A stretch of 64,000 nt of DNA, taken from the NCBI RefSeq assembly GCF_001718415.1, contig NZ_CP013377.1:2790001-2854000 (forward strand). The letters run 5' to 3'. Both the position numbers and the translations under genes were made by a program. Source of the DNA: Burkholderia pseudomultivorans (GTDB lineage: Bacteria > Pseudomonadota > Gammaproteobacteria > Burkholderiales > Burkholderiaceae). This document shows, in pieces, positions 17,569 to 26,152 of this stretch; positions within the stretch are counted from its first letter, which is position 1; every line of letters starts with the position of its first letter. The notes under the pieces are model-generated. The model was given only the letters and a program-made list of their open reading frames with translations. It made no database searches and was not told where the DNA came from.

Positions 17569-18306
17569 ATGTCACAACCGTTTACCCATGACGATCTGTA
17601 TGCGCTGCTGCAACTCGCCGGCAACGACGCTACCGCCGTGCAGTCGAACGGCGACCAGGCGGTACTCGACCGGATGCGCCAGTTCATGACCGCGCAGCTC
17701 GTCGAAAAACTGCCGCAGTACGATGTCTTCGTCGACATCGCGACCATCCCGTACAGCTTCGATGTCGGCAGCTGGCAGAACAAGGTGAAAACCGATGCGG
17801 CAGGACAGGTCGTCGCCTGCACGGTCACGTGGGCCGGCGCGCCCGGCGTGCTGCCCGGCGCCGCGGCAAAGTTCGGCGTCGGCGCGGTGGTCAATTACTT
17901 TGCGAAAGCGACGCCGGAGCCCACACCCACACCGACGACCACGACCACCGGCGGCGGCGAACGCGACGGCGTCTTCAACCTGCCGCCGAACATCGCATTC
18001 GGCGTAACGGCGCTCGTCAATTCGGCCGCGCAGCAGACGATCGAGGTCTTCGTCGACGACAACCCGAAGCCGGCCGCGACGTTCCAGGGCGCCGGCACGC
18101 AGGATGCGAACCTGAACACGCAGATCGTGAACTCCGGCAAGGGGAAGGTGCGCGTGGTCGTGACGGCGAACGGCAAGCCGTCGAAGATCGGCTCGCGTCA
18201 GGTCGACATCTTCAAGAAGACGTACTTCGGGCTGGTCGGGTCGGAGGATGGTACGGATGGCGACTATAACGACGGCATCGCAATCCTGAACTGGCCGCTC
18301 GGCTGA
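17569..18306 (+). CDS. bclB: Two-domain lectin BclB (BC2L-B-like)
   Basis: The 245-residue protein has an N-terminal domain of unknown fold (residues 1-113), a Thr/Pro linker (about 114-128), and a C-terminal LecB-type lectin domain (131-245). Calcium ligands are conserved: Asn151, Glu226, Asp230, Asp232, Asn234, Asp235 and C-terminal Gly245. Length and N-terminus fit BclB rather than BclC, whose N-terminus is a TNF-like fucose-binding domain. The open frame extends upstream to 17389, but those residues are Arg-rich and unlike a protein. The chosen ATG at 17569 has an AGGA just before it. It ends in the Trp-Pro-Leu-Gly tail typical of the family. Confidence 0.92.
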   Translation: MSQPFTHDDLYALLQLAGNDATAVQSNGDQAVLDRMRQFMTAQLVEKLPQYDVFVDIATIPYSFDVGSWQNKVKTDAAGQVVACTVTWAGAPGVLPGAAAKFGVGAVVNYFAKATPEPTPTPTTTTTGGGERDGVFNLPPNIAFGVTALVNSAAQQTIEVFVDDNPKPAATFQGAGTQDANLNTQIVNSGKGKVRVVVTANGKPSKIGSRQVDIFKKTYFGLVGSEDGTDGDYNDGIAILNWPLG

Positions 18307-18946
18307 CGGCGTCGCGGTCGCCGCGAGGGCAGTCGCCGGACGCCGTTTCGTCCGGCGATTGCCGTTGTCGTCCCCAATGCCGGTCGAGGGGGCGCCGCAA
18401 ACCCGCTCGAGAAGCACCGGAGCCAGCTTCCACGGAACCCGTGAACGCATTGCCGTCCGTCGAACCGCGCCGGTCAGGATCGCCATCGCACCCCAACCCA
18501 GATTCCACGCATTTCTTTTCATTTTTCCGCTCGCAATATTGGTGAGGTTATTGCTGCAAATCGCCGATTGAGAAATATCCGCAATCAGACGCCGATTAAT
18601 TTCGGATCGGAAAACAATGGGGATAGTTTCGCTGCGGCGCGGAAAGACTCAGCGCTGCGGCCTCGTAGTGGGACGGACCGGAAACCGGTTGAATTTTGCG
18701 GATTTCGTTACCGTACCGAACGCGATCGGGATGCACTCCGGGCTCTGAACAGACCAATAGGACCAATCCTATTTTCCAGAAACCCCGTTTGGTACTCGAA
18801 CGAAATCAGGACGCTGACGTCGGCCAGCATGCCCGGCCCGCCGCCGACTCCCCGCATGCGCGAACCATCGCGGGCCGGGTACGGTCGAACGCTGCCTGCG
18901 CGCGCTCAACCCGCCGCGCATCGTGTCACCCAACCGGAATCCCTTC
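18307..18946. other. Intergenic region between bclB and mscS
   Basis: This 640-base stretch begins with a strong hairpin (18328-18363) that should end the lectin transcript. Bases about 18505-18625 are AT-rich with a repeated CGCCGATT and may hold a promoter. A small inverted repeat AATAGGA/TCCTATT (18756-18773) is followed by T residues. No coding frame is convincing. Confidence 0.5.
18328..18363 (+). terminator. Hairpin terminator after the lectin operon
   Basis: The arms GGCAGTCGCCGGACG and CGTCCGGCGATTGCC pair over 15 positions with one G-T wobble around a six-base loop, 22 bases after the bclB stop. The stem is very stable but the following bases are only moderately T-rich. Confidence 0.6.
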
Positions 18947-19816
18947 ATGTTTCTCGATCGACTACACCCTGAACGCTGGACGTTCCTGTGGAACGCGCTG
19001 TCCACGCTCTCCATCAAACTCTGCGCCGCGCTCGCGCTGCTCGTCGCCGGCTGGTGGCTGTCGAAGCGCATCGGCAACTGGCTGAACCGCCTGCTCGCCA
19101 ACAAGGAGCGCGTCGACGACACGCTGCGGCCGATCCTCTGCGACGTCGCGGTATGGGGCATCCGCATCGTCGCGATGGTCGGCGCGCTGTCGCAGATCGG
19201 CATCGAGACCGCGAGCATCGTCGCGGTGCTCGGCGCCGCGGGCCTCGCGATCGGCCTCGCGCTGCAAGGCACGATGCAGAACATCGCGGCCGGCATCATG
19301 CTGCTGTTGCTGCGCCCGTTCAAGGTCGGCGATTACATCGACGGCGGCACGGGCGTGGCCGGCACCGTCGACGAGGTCGGACTGTTCATGACGCGGCTGA
19401 CCAAGCCGGACGGCATCTGCGAGTATGTGCCGAACAGCGCGCTGTGGGGCAGCGCGATCCGCAACTACACGCGCAACCCGACGCGCCGCCTCGATCTCGA
19501 AGTCGAAGTATCCGTGCACGACGACATCGACCGTGCGCTCGACGCGCTGCGCAAGCTGGCGCTCGCCGATCCGGACGTGCTGCAGGACCCGGAACCGAAC
19601 GTCATGGTGATGCGCTTCGACGACAGCACCGCCGTCGCGAACATGCGCGTATGGACGCACACGGACAAGTTCTGGGACATGCGCTGGCGTCTCGCGCGGC
19701 AAGCGCGCAAGGCGCTCGCGAACGCGGACTGCACGCTGCCGATCCGCACGCGCGAGCTGCATATCGTGCACGACGCGGCGCGCCGCACGGACGGCGAGCG
19801 CGTCCGGCAGATGTGA
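18947..19816 (+). CDS. Small-conductance mechanosensitive channel (MscS family)
   Basis: The 289-residue inner-membrane channel has three N-terminal membrane segments (about residues 15-40, 60-85, 88-115). The pore helix region GLAIGLALQGTMQNIAAG runs into LLLLRPFKVGDYI near residues 100-135. A beta domain and an alpha/beta C-terminal domain follow, with the conserved VPNSALW segment near 160. It releases solutes on hypo-osmotic shock. The ATG at 18947 follows a GGAA and is preferred to an in-frame GTG at 18923. An intrinsic terminator follows the stop by about 15 bases, so it is probably monocistronic. Confidence 0.93.
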   Translation: MFLDRLHPERWTFLWNALSTLSIKLCAALALLVAGWWLSKRIGNWLNRLLANKERVDDTLRPILCDVAVWGIRIVAMVGALSQIGIETASIVAVLGAAGLAIGLALQGTMQNIAAGIMLLLLRPFKVGDYIDGGTGVAGTVDEVGLFMTRLTKPDGICEYVPNSALWGSAIRNYTRNPTRRLDLEVEVSVHDDIDRALDALRKLALADPDVLQDPEPNVMVMRFDDSTAVANMRVWTHTDKFWDMRWRLARQARKALANADCTLPIRTRELHIVHDAARRTDGERVRQM

Positions 19817-19831
19817 CGGGCGCGGCGACCG

Positions 19832-19854
19832 CGATCGCTTCCGATCGGCTTTTT
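19832..19854 (+). terminator. Intrinsic terminator of the mscS transcript
   Basis: A CGATCG stem with a CTTC loop, extended by further G-C pairing, is followed by a CTTTTT run, 15 bases after the mscS stop codon. Confidence 0.6.
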
Positions 19855-19870
19855 CGTGCGAGCGGCGCTC

Positions 19871-19890
19871 GAATCAGACCCGTCTGATTC
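19871..19890. promoter_or_regulatory. Perfect 20-base palindromic operator candidate
   Basis: Arms GAATCAGAC and GTCTGATTC flank a central CC. The symmetry and size fit the binding site of a dimeric regulator. It lies right after the mscS terminator and before a second terminator, so it would control the short transcript between them or the Nudix gene. Confidence 0.5.
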
Positions 19891-20003
19891 ACTGTGCACC
19901 TGCACGTCGCGACAATGGCCATGCTGGGCGAGACGGTGGTTTCGGCCAGCGTCCTGGTAGCCAATCTCCGTTCCTTGCCGCCCTTGCGGGCGGCATTTTT
20001 TTG
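19885..20003 (+). ncRNA. Candidate small RNA or structured leader ahead of a Nudix gene
   Basis: Two terminators lie only about 150 bases apart with no gene between them, so the second needs its own transcript. The interval has a palindromic operator at its start and a hairpin at 19923-19950 (GCTGG-CGA pairing with TCG-CCAGC around a G-G mismatch). It ends at a textbook terminator at 19977-20002. It could be an independent small RNA or an attenuating leader of the Nudix gene that starts at 20044. No Rfam family was recognised. Confidence 0.4.
19977..20002 (+). terminator. Strong intrinsic terminator
   Basis: GCCGCCC and GGGCGGC enclose a TTGC loop and are followed after one A by seven T residues. 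It lies 42 bases before the Nudix start codon, unusual for a plain intergenic terminator. Confidence 0.85.
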
Positions 20004-20043
20004 CTCGCCGATTCGAACGCGGGCCTTCGATCAGGAAACCACC

Positions 20044-20466
20044 ATGAAAGTACGCGCGACCGTCCTTTGCCGACGCGGCGACCGGATCCTTCTGGTCGCC
20101 CGGTTGAATGCCCGCTGGACACTGCCCGGCGGCAAGCCGCGCGACGGCGAATCGCTGCGCGACGCCGCGCGGCGCGAGTTGCAGGAAGAAACCGGTCTCG
20201 CATGCGGCCGCGCACGCTACCTGTTCCGGATCGCAGGCACGCACAAACTGCATCACGTGTTTCTCGCCGACATCGAACCTGACGCGATCGCACGCCCGGC
20301 GCATGAGATTGCGCATTGCGCGTGGATCGATCGCGAATCCATCGGTTCGCTGCATTGCAGCCAGCCGACCGCTCAGATCGTCGAGCTCGCGTTCGACTGG
20401 TTGCGGCAGCCGCGCCTCGAACCCGGCGCAGTCGATCAGGACGCGTTCGCCGATCTCGCGGCCTGA
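20044..20466 (+). CDS. Nudix hydrolase
   Basis: This 140-residue protein has a Nudix box beginning GGKPRDGESLRDAARREL and ending QEETG (about residues 30-52), giving the metal-binding REL-x-EE-x-G core. The family cleaves nucleoside diphosphates linked to another group; substrate is unknown. The ATG at 20044 is chosen because the longer frame starting at 19894 runs through the terminator hairpin. It may be controlled by the preceding structured leader. It converges with the binding-protein gene on the other strand, leaving 22 bases between stops. Confidence 0.88.
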   Translation: MKVRATVLCRRGDRILLVARLNARWTLPGGKPRDGESLRDAARRELQEETGLACGRARYLFRIAGTHKLHHVFLADIEPDAIARPAHEIAHCAWIDRESIGSLHCSQPTAQIVELAFDWLRQPRLEPGAVDQDAFADLAA

Positions 20467-20488
20467 CGCATCCCGATCCGCTGCGACA

Positions 20489-21631
20489 TCACATCCTCAC
20501 GACATCGAGCAGCGACTTCTTCCCGCCCTTGTACGTGAACACCGAAATCACGCCGTGCTTCAGGTCGCCCTGCGGCGTGAAGCTCGTTTCGCCGATCACG
20601 CCGCGATAGTCGGTAGCCGGCATCGCGGCCAGCACCTTCGCAGGATTCGTCGAATTCGCGCGCTTCATCGCATCGACGATGATGTAGACGGCGTCGTACG
20701 AGAACGGCGCATACACCTGCATCGGCTGGTGGTAGCGCGCTTCGTAGCGCTTCACGAACGCCGCGCCGCCCGGCATCTTCTCGAGCGCCATGCCGGCCTC
20801 CGAGCACCCGACGTTGTCGCCGGCCGGGCCTGCGAGCTTCGGCAGGTCGGTCGAGCACACGCCGTCGCCGGCGAGGATCTTCGCGCGCACGCCGAGCTGC
20901 CGCGCCTGCTTCGCGAGCGGGCCGCCGGTCGCGTCCATCCCGCCGTACATGATCGCGTCCGGGTTCTCGCCCTTGATCTTCGTGAGGATCGCGCGGAAGT
21001 CGATCGCCTTGTCGTTGGTCGCGTCGCGCGACACGATCCGGATGCCGGCGGCCTTCGCCGCCTTCTCGAACTCGGTCGCGAGGCCCTGCCCGTATGCGGT
21101 CGAATCGTCGACCACGGCCACCGTCCGGATGCCCATGCTCTTTGCCGCATAGCTGGCGAGCGCCGGCCCCTGCTGTGCGTCGGTCGCGACGACGCGGTAC
21201 GTCGTCTTGAAGCCCTGCTGCGTATACATCGGATTGGTCGCCGCCTGCGAGATCTGCACGATGCCGCCGTCGCTGTATACACGCGACGCTGGGATCGACG
21301 TGCCCGAGTTGTGATGGCCGACGACGCCCACCACCTTGTCGTCGACGAGCCGCTGCGCGACCTGCGTCGCGGTGCGCGGATCGCCCGCGTCGTCCTGCGC
21401 GTCGAGTTGCAGCGTGACCTTCCTGCCGCCGATCACGAGCCCCTTCGCATTGATTTCCTCGACCGCGAGCCGCGCACCGTTCTCGCTGTCCTTGCCCAAA
21501 TGCGCGATCGCGCCCGTCAGCGGCGCGACGTGGCCGATGCGCACGACCTCGTCCGCATGGGCCGAAACCGCGGACAGCGCACAGGCCAGTGCCACTGCAC
21601 GCGCACACCTCGTGTTGTGATGTCGATTCAT
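20489..21631 (-). CDS. Branched-chain amino acid-type ABC transporter substrate-binding protein
   Basis: The 380-residue protein has a Sec signal peptide (about residues 1-26, ending SAVSAHA) and the LivJ/LivK-type periplasmic fold: VVRIGHVAPLTGAIAHLGKD near the start, GVVGHHNSGTSIPAS near 105, and FSYDAVYIIVDAM near 310. Its ligand could be a branched-chain amino acid, an amide or another small amine. No permease or ATPase genes accompany it. It lies 70 bases downstream of acetylpolyamine amidohydrolase on the same strand, so its ligand may be linked to that enzyme. The start was placed at 21631, just before the signal peptide. Confidence 0.88.
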   Translation of the reverse strand: MNRHHNTRCARAVALACALSAVSAHADEVVRIGHVAPLTGAIAHLGKDSENGARLAVEEINAKGLVIGGRKVTLQLDAQDDAGDPRTATQVAQRLVDDKVVGVVGHHNSGTSIPASRVYSDGGIVQISQAATNPMYTQQGFKTTYRVVATDAQQGPALASYAAKSMGIRTVAVVDDSTAYGQGLATEFEKAAKAAGIRIVSRDATNDKAIDFRAILTKIKGENPDAIMYGGMDATGGPLAKQARQLGVRAKILAGDGVCSTDLPKLAGPAGDNVGCSEAGMALEKMPGGAAFVKRYEARYHQPMQVYAPFSYDAVYIIVDAMKRANSTNPAKVLAAMPATDYRGVIGETSFTPQGDLKHGVISVFTYKGGKKSLLDVVRM

Positions 21632-21701
21632 GTCGTCTCCTTGTCTCGTCCTGCCTGGTTCGTCTTCGAATACGTCGTTCGTCGAAGGCCGCGCAATGCG
21701 C

Positions 21702-22739
21702 TCACGCGCGCCCCTCGAATCCCAGCAGCACATTGACCGCATTGATGCCGATCTCGTCGACCATGTAGCCGCCTTCCATCACGAACAGCGTCGGCAGCTT
21801 CAGGCGCGCGAGCGCCTCGCCAATGCGCAGATAGTCGGGCGAGCGGAGCCGGAAGTGGCTGATCGGATCGTGCTCGAACGTGTCCACGCCGAGCGACACG
21901 ACGAGCAGCTCGGGCGCATGGGCGGCAATCGCGGCCGTCGCGCGGCCCAGCGCGGCCTCGTACTCGGCCCACAGCGTGCCCTTCGGCAGCGGCAGGTTCA
22001 GGTTGAAGCCTTCGCCCGCGCCCACGCCGCGCTCGTCCGCATAGCCCGAGAAGTACGGATACGACACCGGCGGCTCGCCATGGATCGACGCGAACAGCAC
22101 GTCCGCACGGTCGTAGAAGATGTCCTGCGTGCCGTTGCCGTGATGGAAATCGACGTCGAGCACGGCGACGCGCGCCGCGCCTTGCGCGATCGCGTGCTGC
22201 GCGGCGATCGCCGCGTTGTTCAGGTAGCAGTAGCCGCCCATGTACTCGCGGCCCGCGTGGTGGCCGGGCGGGCGGCACAGCGCGAAGGCCGCGCGCGTGC
22301 CGCCGTTCGACAGCAGGTCCGCACCCGTCAGCGCCGAGTTCGCGCTCGCGCTGACTGCGTCCCAGGTGCCGGCGTTGATCGGCGCGCCGGCGTCCATCGC
22401 GTAGAAGCCGAGCTTGCCGTCGATGAACGCGGGCGGCGTCGCGGCGGCCGGCATCGCGCGCACCGGCCACACGAGCGGCAGCGCCTGGCAGGTGCGGCCG
22501 GTCGCGCGCCATTCGTCCCAGGCGCCGGCGAGGAAATCGACATAGCGCGTACTGTGCGCGGCCGCGTAGCGCGCGCGGTCGAACGACTTCGGCGCGATCA
22601 CGTCGCCGAGACCGGCGGCGCGCACCTGCGCGAGCACCGTTTCGGCGCGAAGCGGATTTTCGAACGATTCGGTGATCGCGCCGTCCTTCAGTTCGACGCC
22701 GCGATGCAGTCGGTGATCGCTGCTGTAGACCGTGAGCAT
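21702..22739 (-). CDS. aphA: Acetylpolyamine amidohydrolase (class II HDAC-like)
   Basis: This 345-residue enzyme hydrolyses acetylated polyamines to free polyamine and acetate, judged by similarity to AphA. The zinc and catalytic residues are in place: His160-His161 in RPPGHHAG, Asp197 and His199 in LDVDFHHGNGTQ, Asp286 in GVDTFEHDP, and the late glycine-rich EGGYMVDE. The length fits AphA. It is divergent from an Lrp/AsnC regulator starting 117 bases away and is followed by a periplasmic binding protein gene. Related deacetylases act on other amides, so the substrate is not certain. Confidence 0.88.
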   Translation of the reverse strand: MLTVYSSDHRLHRGVELKDGAITESFENPLRAETVLAQVRAAGLGDVIAPKSFDRARYAAAHSTRYVDFLAGAWDEWRATGRTCQALPLVWPVRAMPAAATPPAFIDGKLGFYAMDAGAPINAGTWDAVSASANSALTGADLLSNGGTRAAFALCRPPGHHAGREYMGGYCYLNNAAIAAQHAIAQGAARVAVLDVDFHHGNGTQDIFYDRADVLFASIHGEPPVSYPYFSGYADERGVGAGEGFNLNLPLPKGTLWAEYEAALGRATAAIAAHAPELLVVSLGVDTFEHDPISHFRLRSPDYLRIGEALARLKLPTLFVMEGGYMVDEIGINAVNVLLGFEGRA

Positions 22740-22855
22740 GGTTGACCGTTGCGATGAGAGGTGGCAACAGTTTATTGACGGCGCTCGGCAATAGCTTTGC
22801 TTTTCGCTTGCGCGTTTCGTACACTTTTGAGAAAACCGCCTACGGAATCTCGAAA

Positions 22856-23344
22856 ATGAGCAAAAATCGCGCTTCGGTCGAACTGGACGGCGTCGACCGA
22901 GCGATGCTGCGGCTGTTGCAGGACGACGGCGCGCTGTCGAACGCGACGCTCGGCGAGAAGCTGTCGCTGAGCGTCACGCCGTGCTGGCGGCGGCGCAAGC
23001 GGCTCGAGGACGAGCACGTGATCACCGGCTATCAGGCGAACCTCGACCGGCGCGCGCTCGGGATGAACGTGTTCGCGTTCGTGCAGGTCACGTTCAACAT
23101 GCATTCGGGCCAGGATTCCGATCACTTCGAGGACGTGATCCGGCGTCACGACGAAGTGCTGTCGTGCCACAAGATCACCGGCGCGGCCGACTACATCCTG
23201 CAGGTCGTCGCGTCCGATCTCGATGCGTATGCGGAATTCGTCGAGCGCGTGCTGCGCCAGCAGGCGGGCGTGTCGTCGATCCAGTCGAGCCTCGCGCTGC
23301 GCGAAGTGAAGTTCTCGTCGCGCGTGCCGGTGCCGGAAGCGTGA
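22856..23344 (+). CDS. Lrp/AsnC-family transcriptional regulator
   Basis: The 162-residue protein has an N-terminal winged helix-turn-helix (about residues 8-60, LDGVDRAMLRLLQDDGALSN ... CWRRRKRLE) and a C-terminal RAM ligand-binding domain (about 65-155). The VTPCWRRRKRLE recognition helix is typical of the family. It is divergent from aphA, so it probably controls aphA and the binding protein in response to an amino acid or polyamine-derived ligand. The ATG at 22856 is chosen; the upstream open frame would have to start inside the promoter. Confidence 0.9.
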   Translation: MSKNRASVELDGVDRAMLRLLQDDGALSNATLGEKLSLSVTPCWRRRKRLEDEHVITGYQANLDRRALGMNVFAFVQVTFNMHSGQDSDHFEDVIRRHDEVLSCHKITGAADYILQVVASDLDAYAEFVERVLRQQAGVSSIQSSLALREVKFSSRVPVPEA

Positions 23345-23415
23345 AGCCGGCGCTGCGGCGAACACGCGGGCGCCTCGTCCGATTCTCCCGGACGCATCCC
23401 ATGGAGCACTACCCT

Positions 23416-23703
23416 ATGAAGCGTTTCATCCGTTCCGCGCCGCTGGCCGCCGCGATCGCGTGCGTGTCGGCATTGAGCGCCTGTGCGGCGCCACCGGCTG
23501 CGCCGGATCAGTCGTCTGTGCAGGTCGCGCCGCCGCGTGCAGGCGGCGATCGCGACGCGCACGGCTGCATCGGCTCGGCCGGCTACGCGTGGTGCGAGGC
23601 GACCGCGCAATGCGAGCGTCCGTGGGAACTCGCGAAGCAGAAGGGTTTTGCGAATTCGGCGCAGGCCTACGAGCAGTTCTGTCGGAACGGCGCCACGCAG
23701 TAA
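23416..23703 (+). CDS. Small cysteine-containing lipoprotein
   Basis: This 95-residue protein has a lipoprotein signal peptide with lipobox Leu-Ser-Ala-Cys23. The mature part is Pro/Ala-rich at first, then carries a compact GCIGSAGYAWCEATAQCERP segment and a late FCRN, giving four cysteines that could form two disulfides in the periplasm. The function is unknown. GGAG lies nine bases before the ATG at 23416; an ATG at 23401 is also in frame. Confidence 0.75.
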   Translation: MKRFIRSAPLAAAIACVSALSACAAPPAAPDQSSVQVAPPRAGGDRDAHGCIGSAGYAWCEATAQCERPWELAKQKGFANSAQAYEQFCRNGATQ

Positions 23704-24228
23704 CGCGACCTTACTCGAACGCGTCGCGGTGCAACGCCGCGACGCGACATGACGTGACGCCTCGACCGCGGTTATCCACAATTCCGCCGGTTCGGGCGGG
23801 CCTCGTTCCGGAAACCCGGACGCGCAAAAAACCCTACAAAAACAAGGACAAAATTCGTTTGCGACACAGCAATCGAGTTCGGTTATATTACGCGCCCCTT
23901 GCCACCCCGCCCCCCGCAAACGCGTCGCGCACGGCTCTTTCCGGCACGGCCTGAAGCGCCGTCCCGCCGGGCTTTCCACACGGGCCTGCGCGGGTTGCGC
24001 GCGCATGGCGGCGGCGACCGCAGGCGTGCATCGAGCGATCCGAAGGTGTCCTTGGCATCGATTTCGTGTGCGCAAATGCGACACCGGCCCGCGCCGATCC
24101 GGAATTCCGGATTCGCGATCCGGATTGCCGGAAGCGCTCGGCGCGGCCGGTGCACGCGCCTGCCGGCATCGCGTCCGTCACCGGGCGGCGTGGCAAATCG
24201 ATGCATCCAAGTTGAAAAAGGTTCTGCT
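23704..24228. promoter_or_regulatory. Long leader and probable promoter region of mqo
   Basis: This 525-base stretch is less GC-rich around 23820-23890, where TATATT (23884-23889) stands 19 bases after TTGCGA (23859-23864), a possible but poorly spaced sigma-70 promoter. About 330 bases of leader would then precede the GTG start of mqo. Short open frames are not convincing. Confidence 0.35.
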
Positions 24229-25872
24229 GTGATCAAAACGTTACGGGTAATCCTGTCGGGGCTCGCGCTCTGCGTGGCCGCGTCGTCCGCGCATGCGGCC
24301 GACACGAAGAAGGTCGACGTCCTGCTGGTGGGTGGCGGCATCATGAGTTCGACGCTCGGCGTCTGGCTGCACGAGCTGCAGCCGGACTGGTCGATGGCGA
24401 TGGTCGAGCGCCTCGACGGCGTCGCGCTCGAAAGCTCGAATGGCTGGAACAACGCGGGCACCGGCCACTCGGCGCTCGCCGAGCTGAACTACACGCCGGA
24501 AAAGGCGGACGGCAAGATCGACATCTCGAAGGCGATCGAGATCAACGAGTCGTTCCAGATCTCGCGCCAGTTCTGGGCATGGCAGGTCCGCCAGGGCGTG
24601 CTGAAGAACCCGCACTCGTTCATCAACTCGACGCCGCACATGAGCTTCGTGTGGGGCGACGACAATGCGCGCTTCCTGAAGAAGCGCTACGAAGCGCTGC
24701 AGGCGAGCCCGCTGTTCCGCGGCATGCAGTACTCGGAAGACTACGACCAGATCAAGCAGTGGGTGCCGCTGATGATGGAAGGCCGCGACCGCAAGCAGAA
24801 GGTCGCCGCGACGTGGACGCCGATCGGCACCGACGTGAACTTCGGCGAGATCACGCGCCAGTTCGTCGGCTACCTGCAGCGCCAGCCGAACTTCACGCTG
24901 TCGCTGTCGAGCGAAGTGCGCGGCATCACGCGCAACGCGGACGGCACATGGCACGTGTCGTGGGTCAAGCTGCATTCGGATGAAGCGCCGCAGGCGGTCG
25001 ACGCGAAGTTCGTGTTCATCGGCGCGGGCGGCGGTGCACTGCATCTGCTGCAGGCGTCGGGCATTCCCGAGGCGAAGGACTACGGCGCGTTCCCGGTCGG
25101 CGGCTCGTTCCTCGTGACGGACAACCCGGACGTCGTCAGCCGGCATCTCGCGAAGGCGTACGGCAAGGCGTCGGTCGGCTCGCCGCCGATGTCGGTGCCG
25201 CACCTCGACACGCGCATCATCGACGGCAAGAAGATCATCCTGTTCGGGCCGTTCGCGACGTTCTCGACCAAGTTCCTGAAGAACGGCTCGTACTTCGACC
25301 TCGCCAAGAGCACCAACACGCACAACGTGATGCCGATGATGCGCGTCGGCATCGACGAATTCCCGCTCGTCGAGTATCTCGCGGGCCAGTTGATGCTGTC
25401 CGACAACGACCGCTTCAACGCGCTGAAGGAATACTTCCCGAACGCGAAGAAGGAAGACTGGCGTCTGTGGCAGGCCGGCCAGCGCGTGCAGATCATCAAG
25501 CGCGACCCGGTGAAGGGCGGCGTGCTGAAGCTCGGCACCGAGATCGTCAGCTCGCAGGACGGTAGCATCGCGGGCCTGCTCGGCGCATCGCCGGGCGCAT
25601 CGACGGCCGCGCCGATCATGCTGAACCTGATGCAGAAGGTGTTCAAGGACAAGGTCGCGACGCCCGAGTGGCAGCAGAAGATCCGCCAGATCGTGCCGAG
25701 CTACGGCACGAAGCTGAACGACAGCCCGGCGAAAGTGTATGAGGAATGGGTGTACACGAGCGACGTGCTGCAGCTCGCGCCGCCGCCGAAGATCGACGTC
25801 GACGCGCCGTCGCAGGCGACCGGCGTGCCAGCCGTCCGGCCCGCGAAGGCATCGGCCGACATGGCGCTGTAA
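24229..25872 (+). CDS. mqo: Malate:quinone oxidoreductase
   Basis: The 547-residue FAD enzyme oxidises malate to oxaloacetate and passes electrons to the quinone pool, bypassing NAD-linked malate dehydrogenase. The FAD-binding segment [14 protein letters not shown] is near residues 29-42, with [14 protein letters not shown] near 68 and a C-terminal [12 protein letters not shown] near 447. The first codon is GTG at 24229; no in-frame ATG fits. Residues 1-23 form a clear Sec-like signal (hydrophobic core, then SAHA before ADTKK), unlike the cytoplasmic-side E. coli enzyme. A strong terminator follows the stop. Confidence 0.93.
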   Translation: MIKTLRVILSGLALCVAASSAHAADTKKVDVLLVGGGIMSSTLGVWLHELQPDWSMAMVERLDGVALESSNGWNNAGTGHSALAELNYTPEKADGKIDISKAIEINESFQISRQFWAWQVRQGVLKNPHSFINSTPHMSFVWGDDNARFLKKRYEALQASPLFRGMQYSEDYDQIKQWVPLMMEGRDRKQKVAATWTPIGTDVNFGEITRQFVGYLQRQPNFTLSLSSEVRGITRNADGTWHVSWVKLHSDEAPQAVDAKFVFIGAGGGALHLLQASGIPEAKDYGAFPVGGSFLVTDNPDVVSRHLAKAYGKASVGSPPMSVPHLDTRIIDGKKIILFGPFATFSTKFLKNGSYFDLAKSTNTHNVMPMMRVGIDEFPLVEYLAGQLMLSDNDRFNALKEYFPNAKKEDWRLWQAGQRVQIIKRDPVKGGVLKLGTEIVSSQDGSIAGLLGASPGASTAAPIMLNLMQKVFKDKVATPEWQQKIRQIVPSYGTKLNDSPAKVYEEWVYTSDVLQLAPPPKIDVDAPSQATGVPAVRPAKASADMAL

Positions 25873-25900
25873 CCCGGCGCAGGCCGCTGTGCCGCGCAAC

Positions 25901-25928
25901 ACGGCCGCTCTCCGGAGCGGCCGTTTTT
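25901..25928 (+). terminator. Intrinsic terminator of mqo
   Basis: ACGGCCGCTC and GAGCGGCCGT form a perfect ten-base stem with a TCCG loop, followed by TTTT. Confidence 0.9.
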
Positions 25929-26152
25929 CATTGCGGGCGCGCGCGACGACGCGCGCGCCGGCCGCCGCCGCCCGCATCCGCTAGAATTGCGGCACGCGCG
26001 ACCCCGTCGCCGCCCGATCCACCCTCCGTATCGGCGCAACCGCACCACCACGCGGCCGCCGGCGCGGCCCGCGCCCGAACCGCGCGAGCGCCGCACGCCA
26101 TGGCCGCGCCCGCCCGGGCGCGCCATCAACCGAATCAAGCTGGAGAATGACC

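Noticed and set aside
20108..21736. 542-codon open frame on the plus strand
   Set aside because: It overlaps the Nudix gene in another frame and runs antisense to the binding-protein gene. No protein signature.
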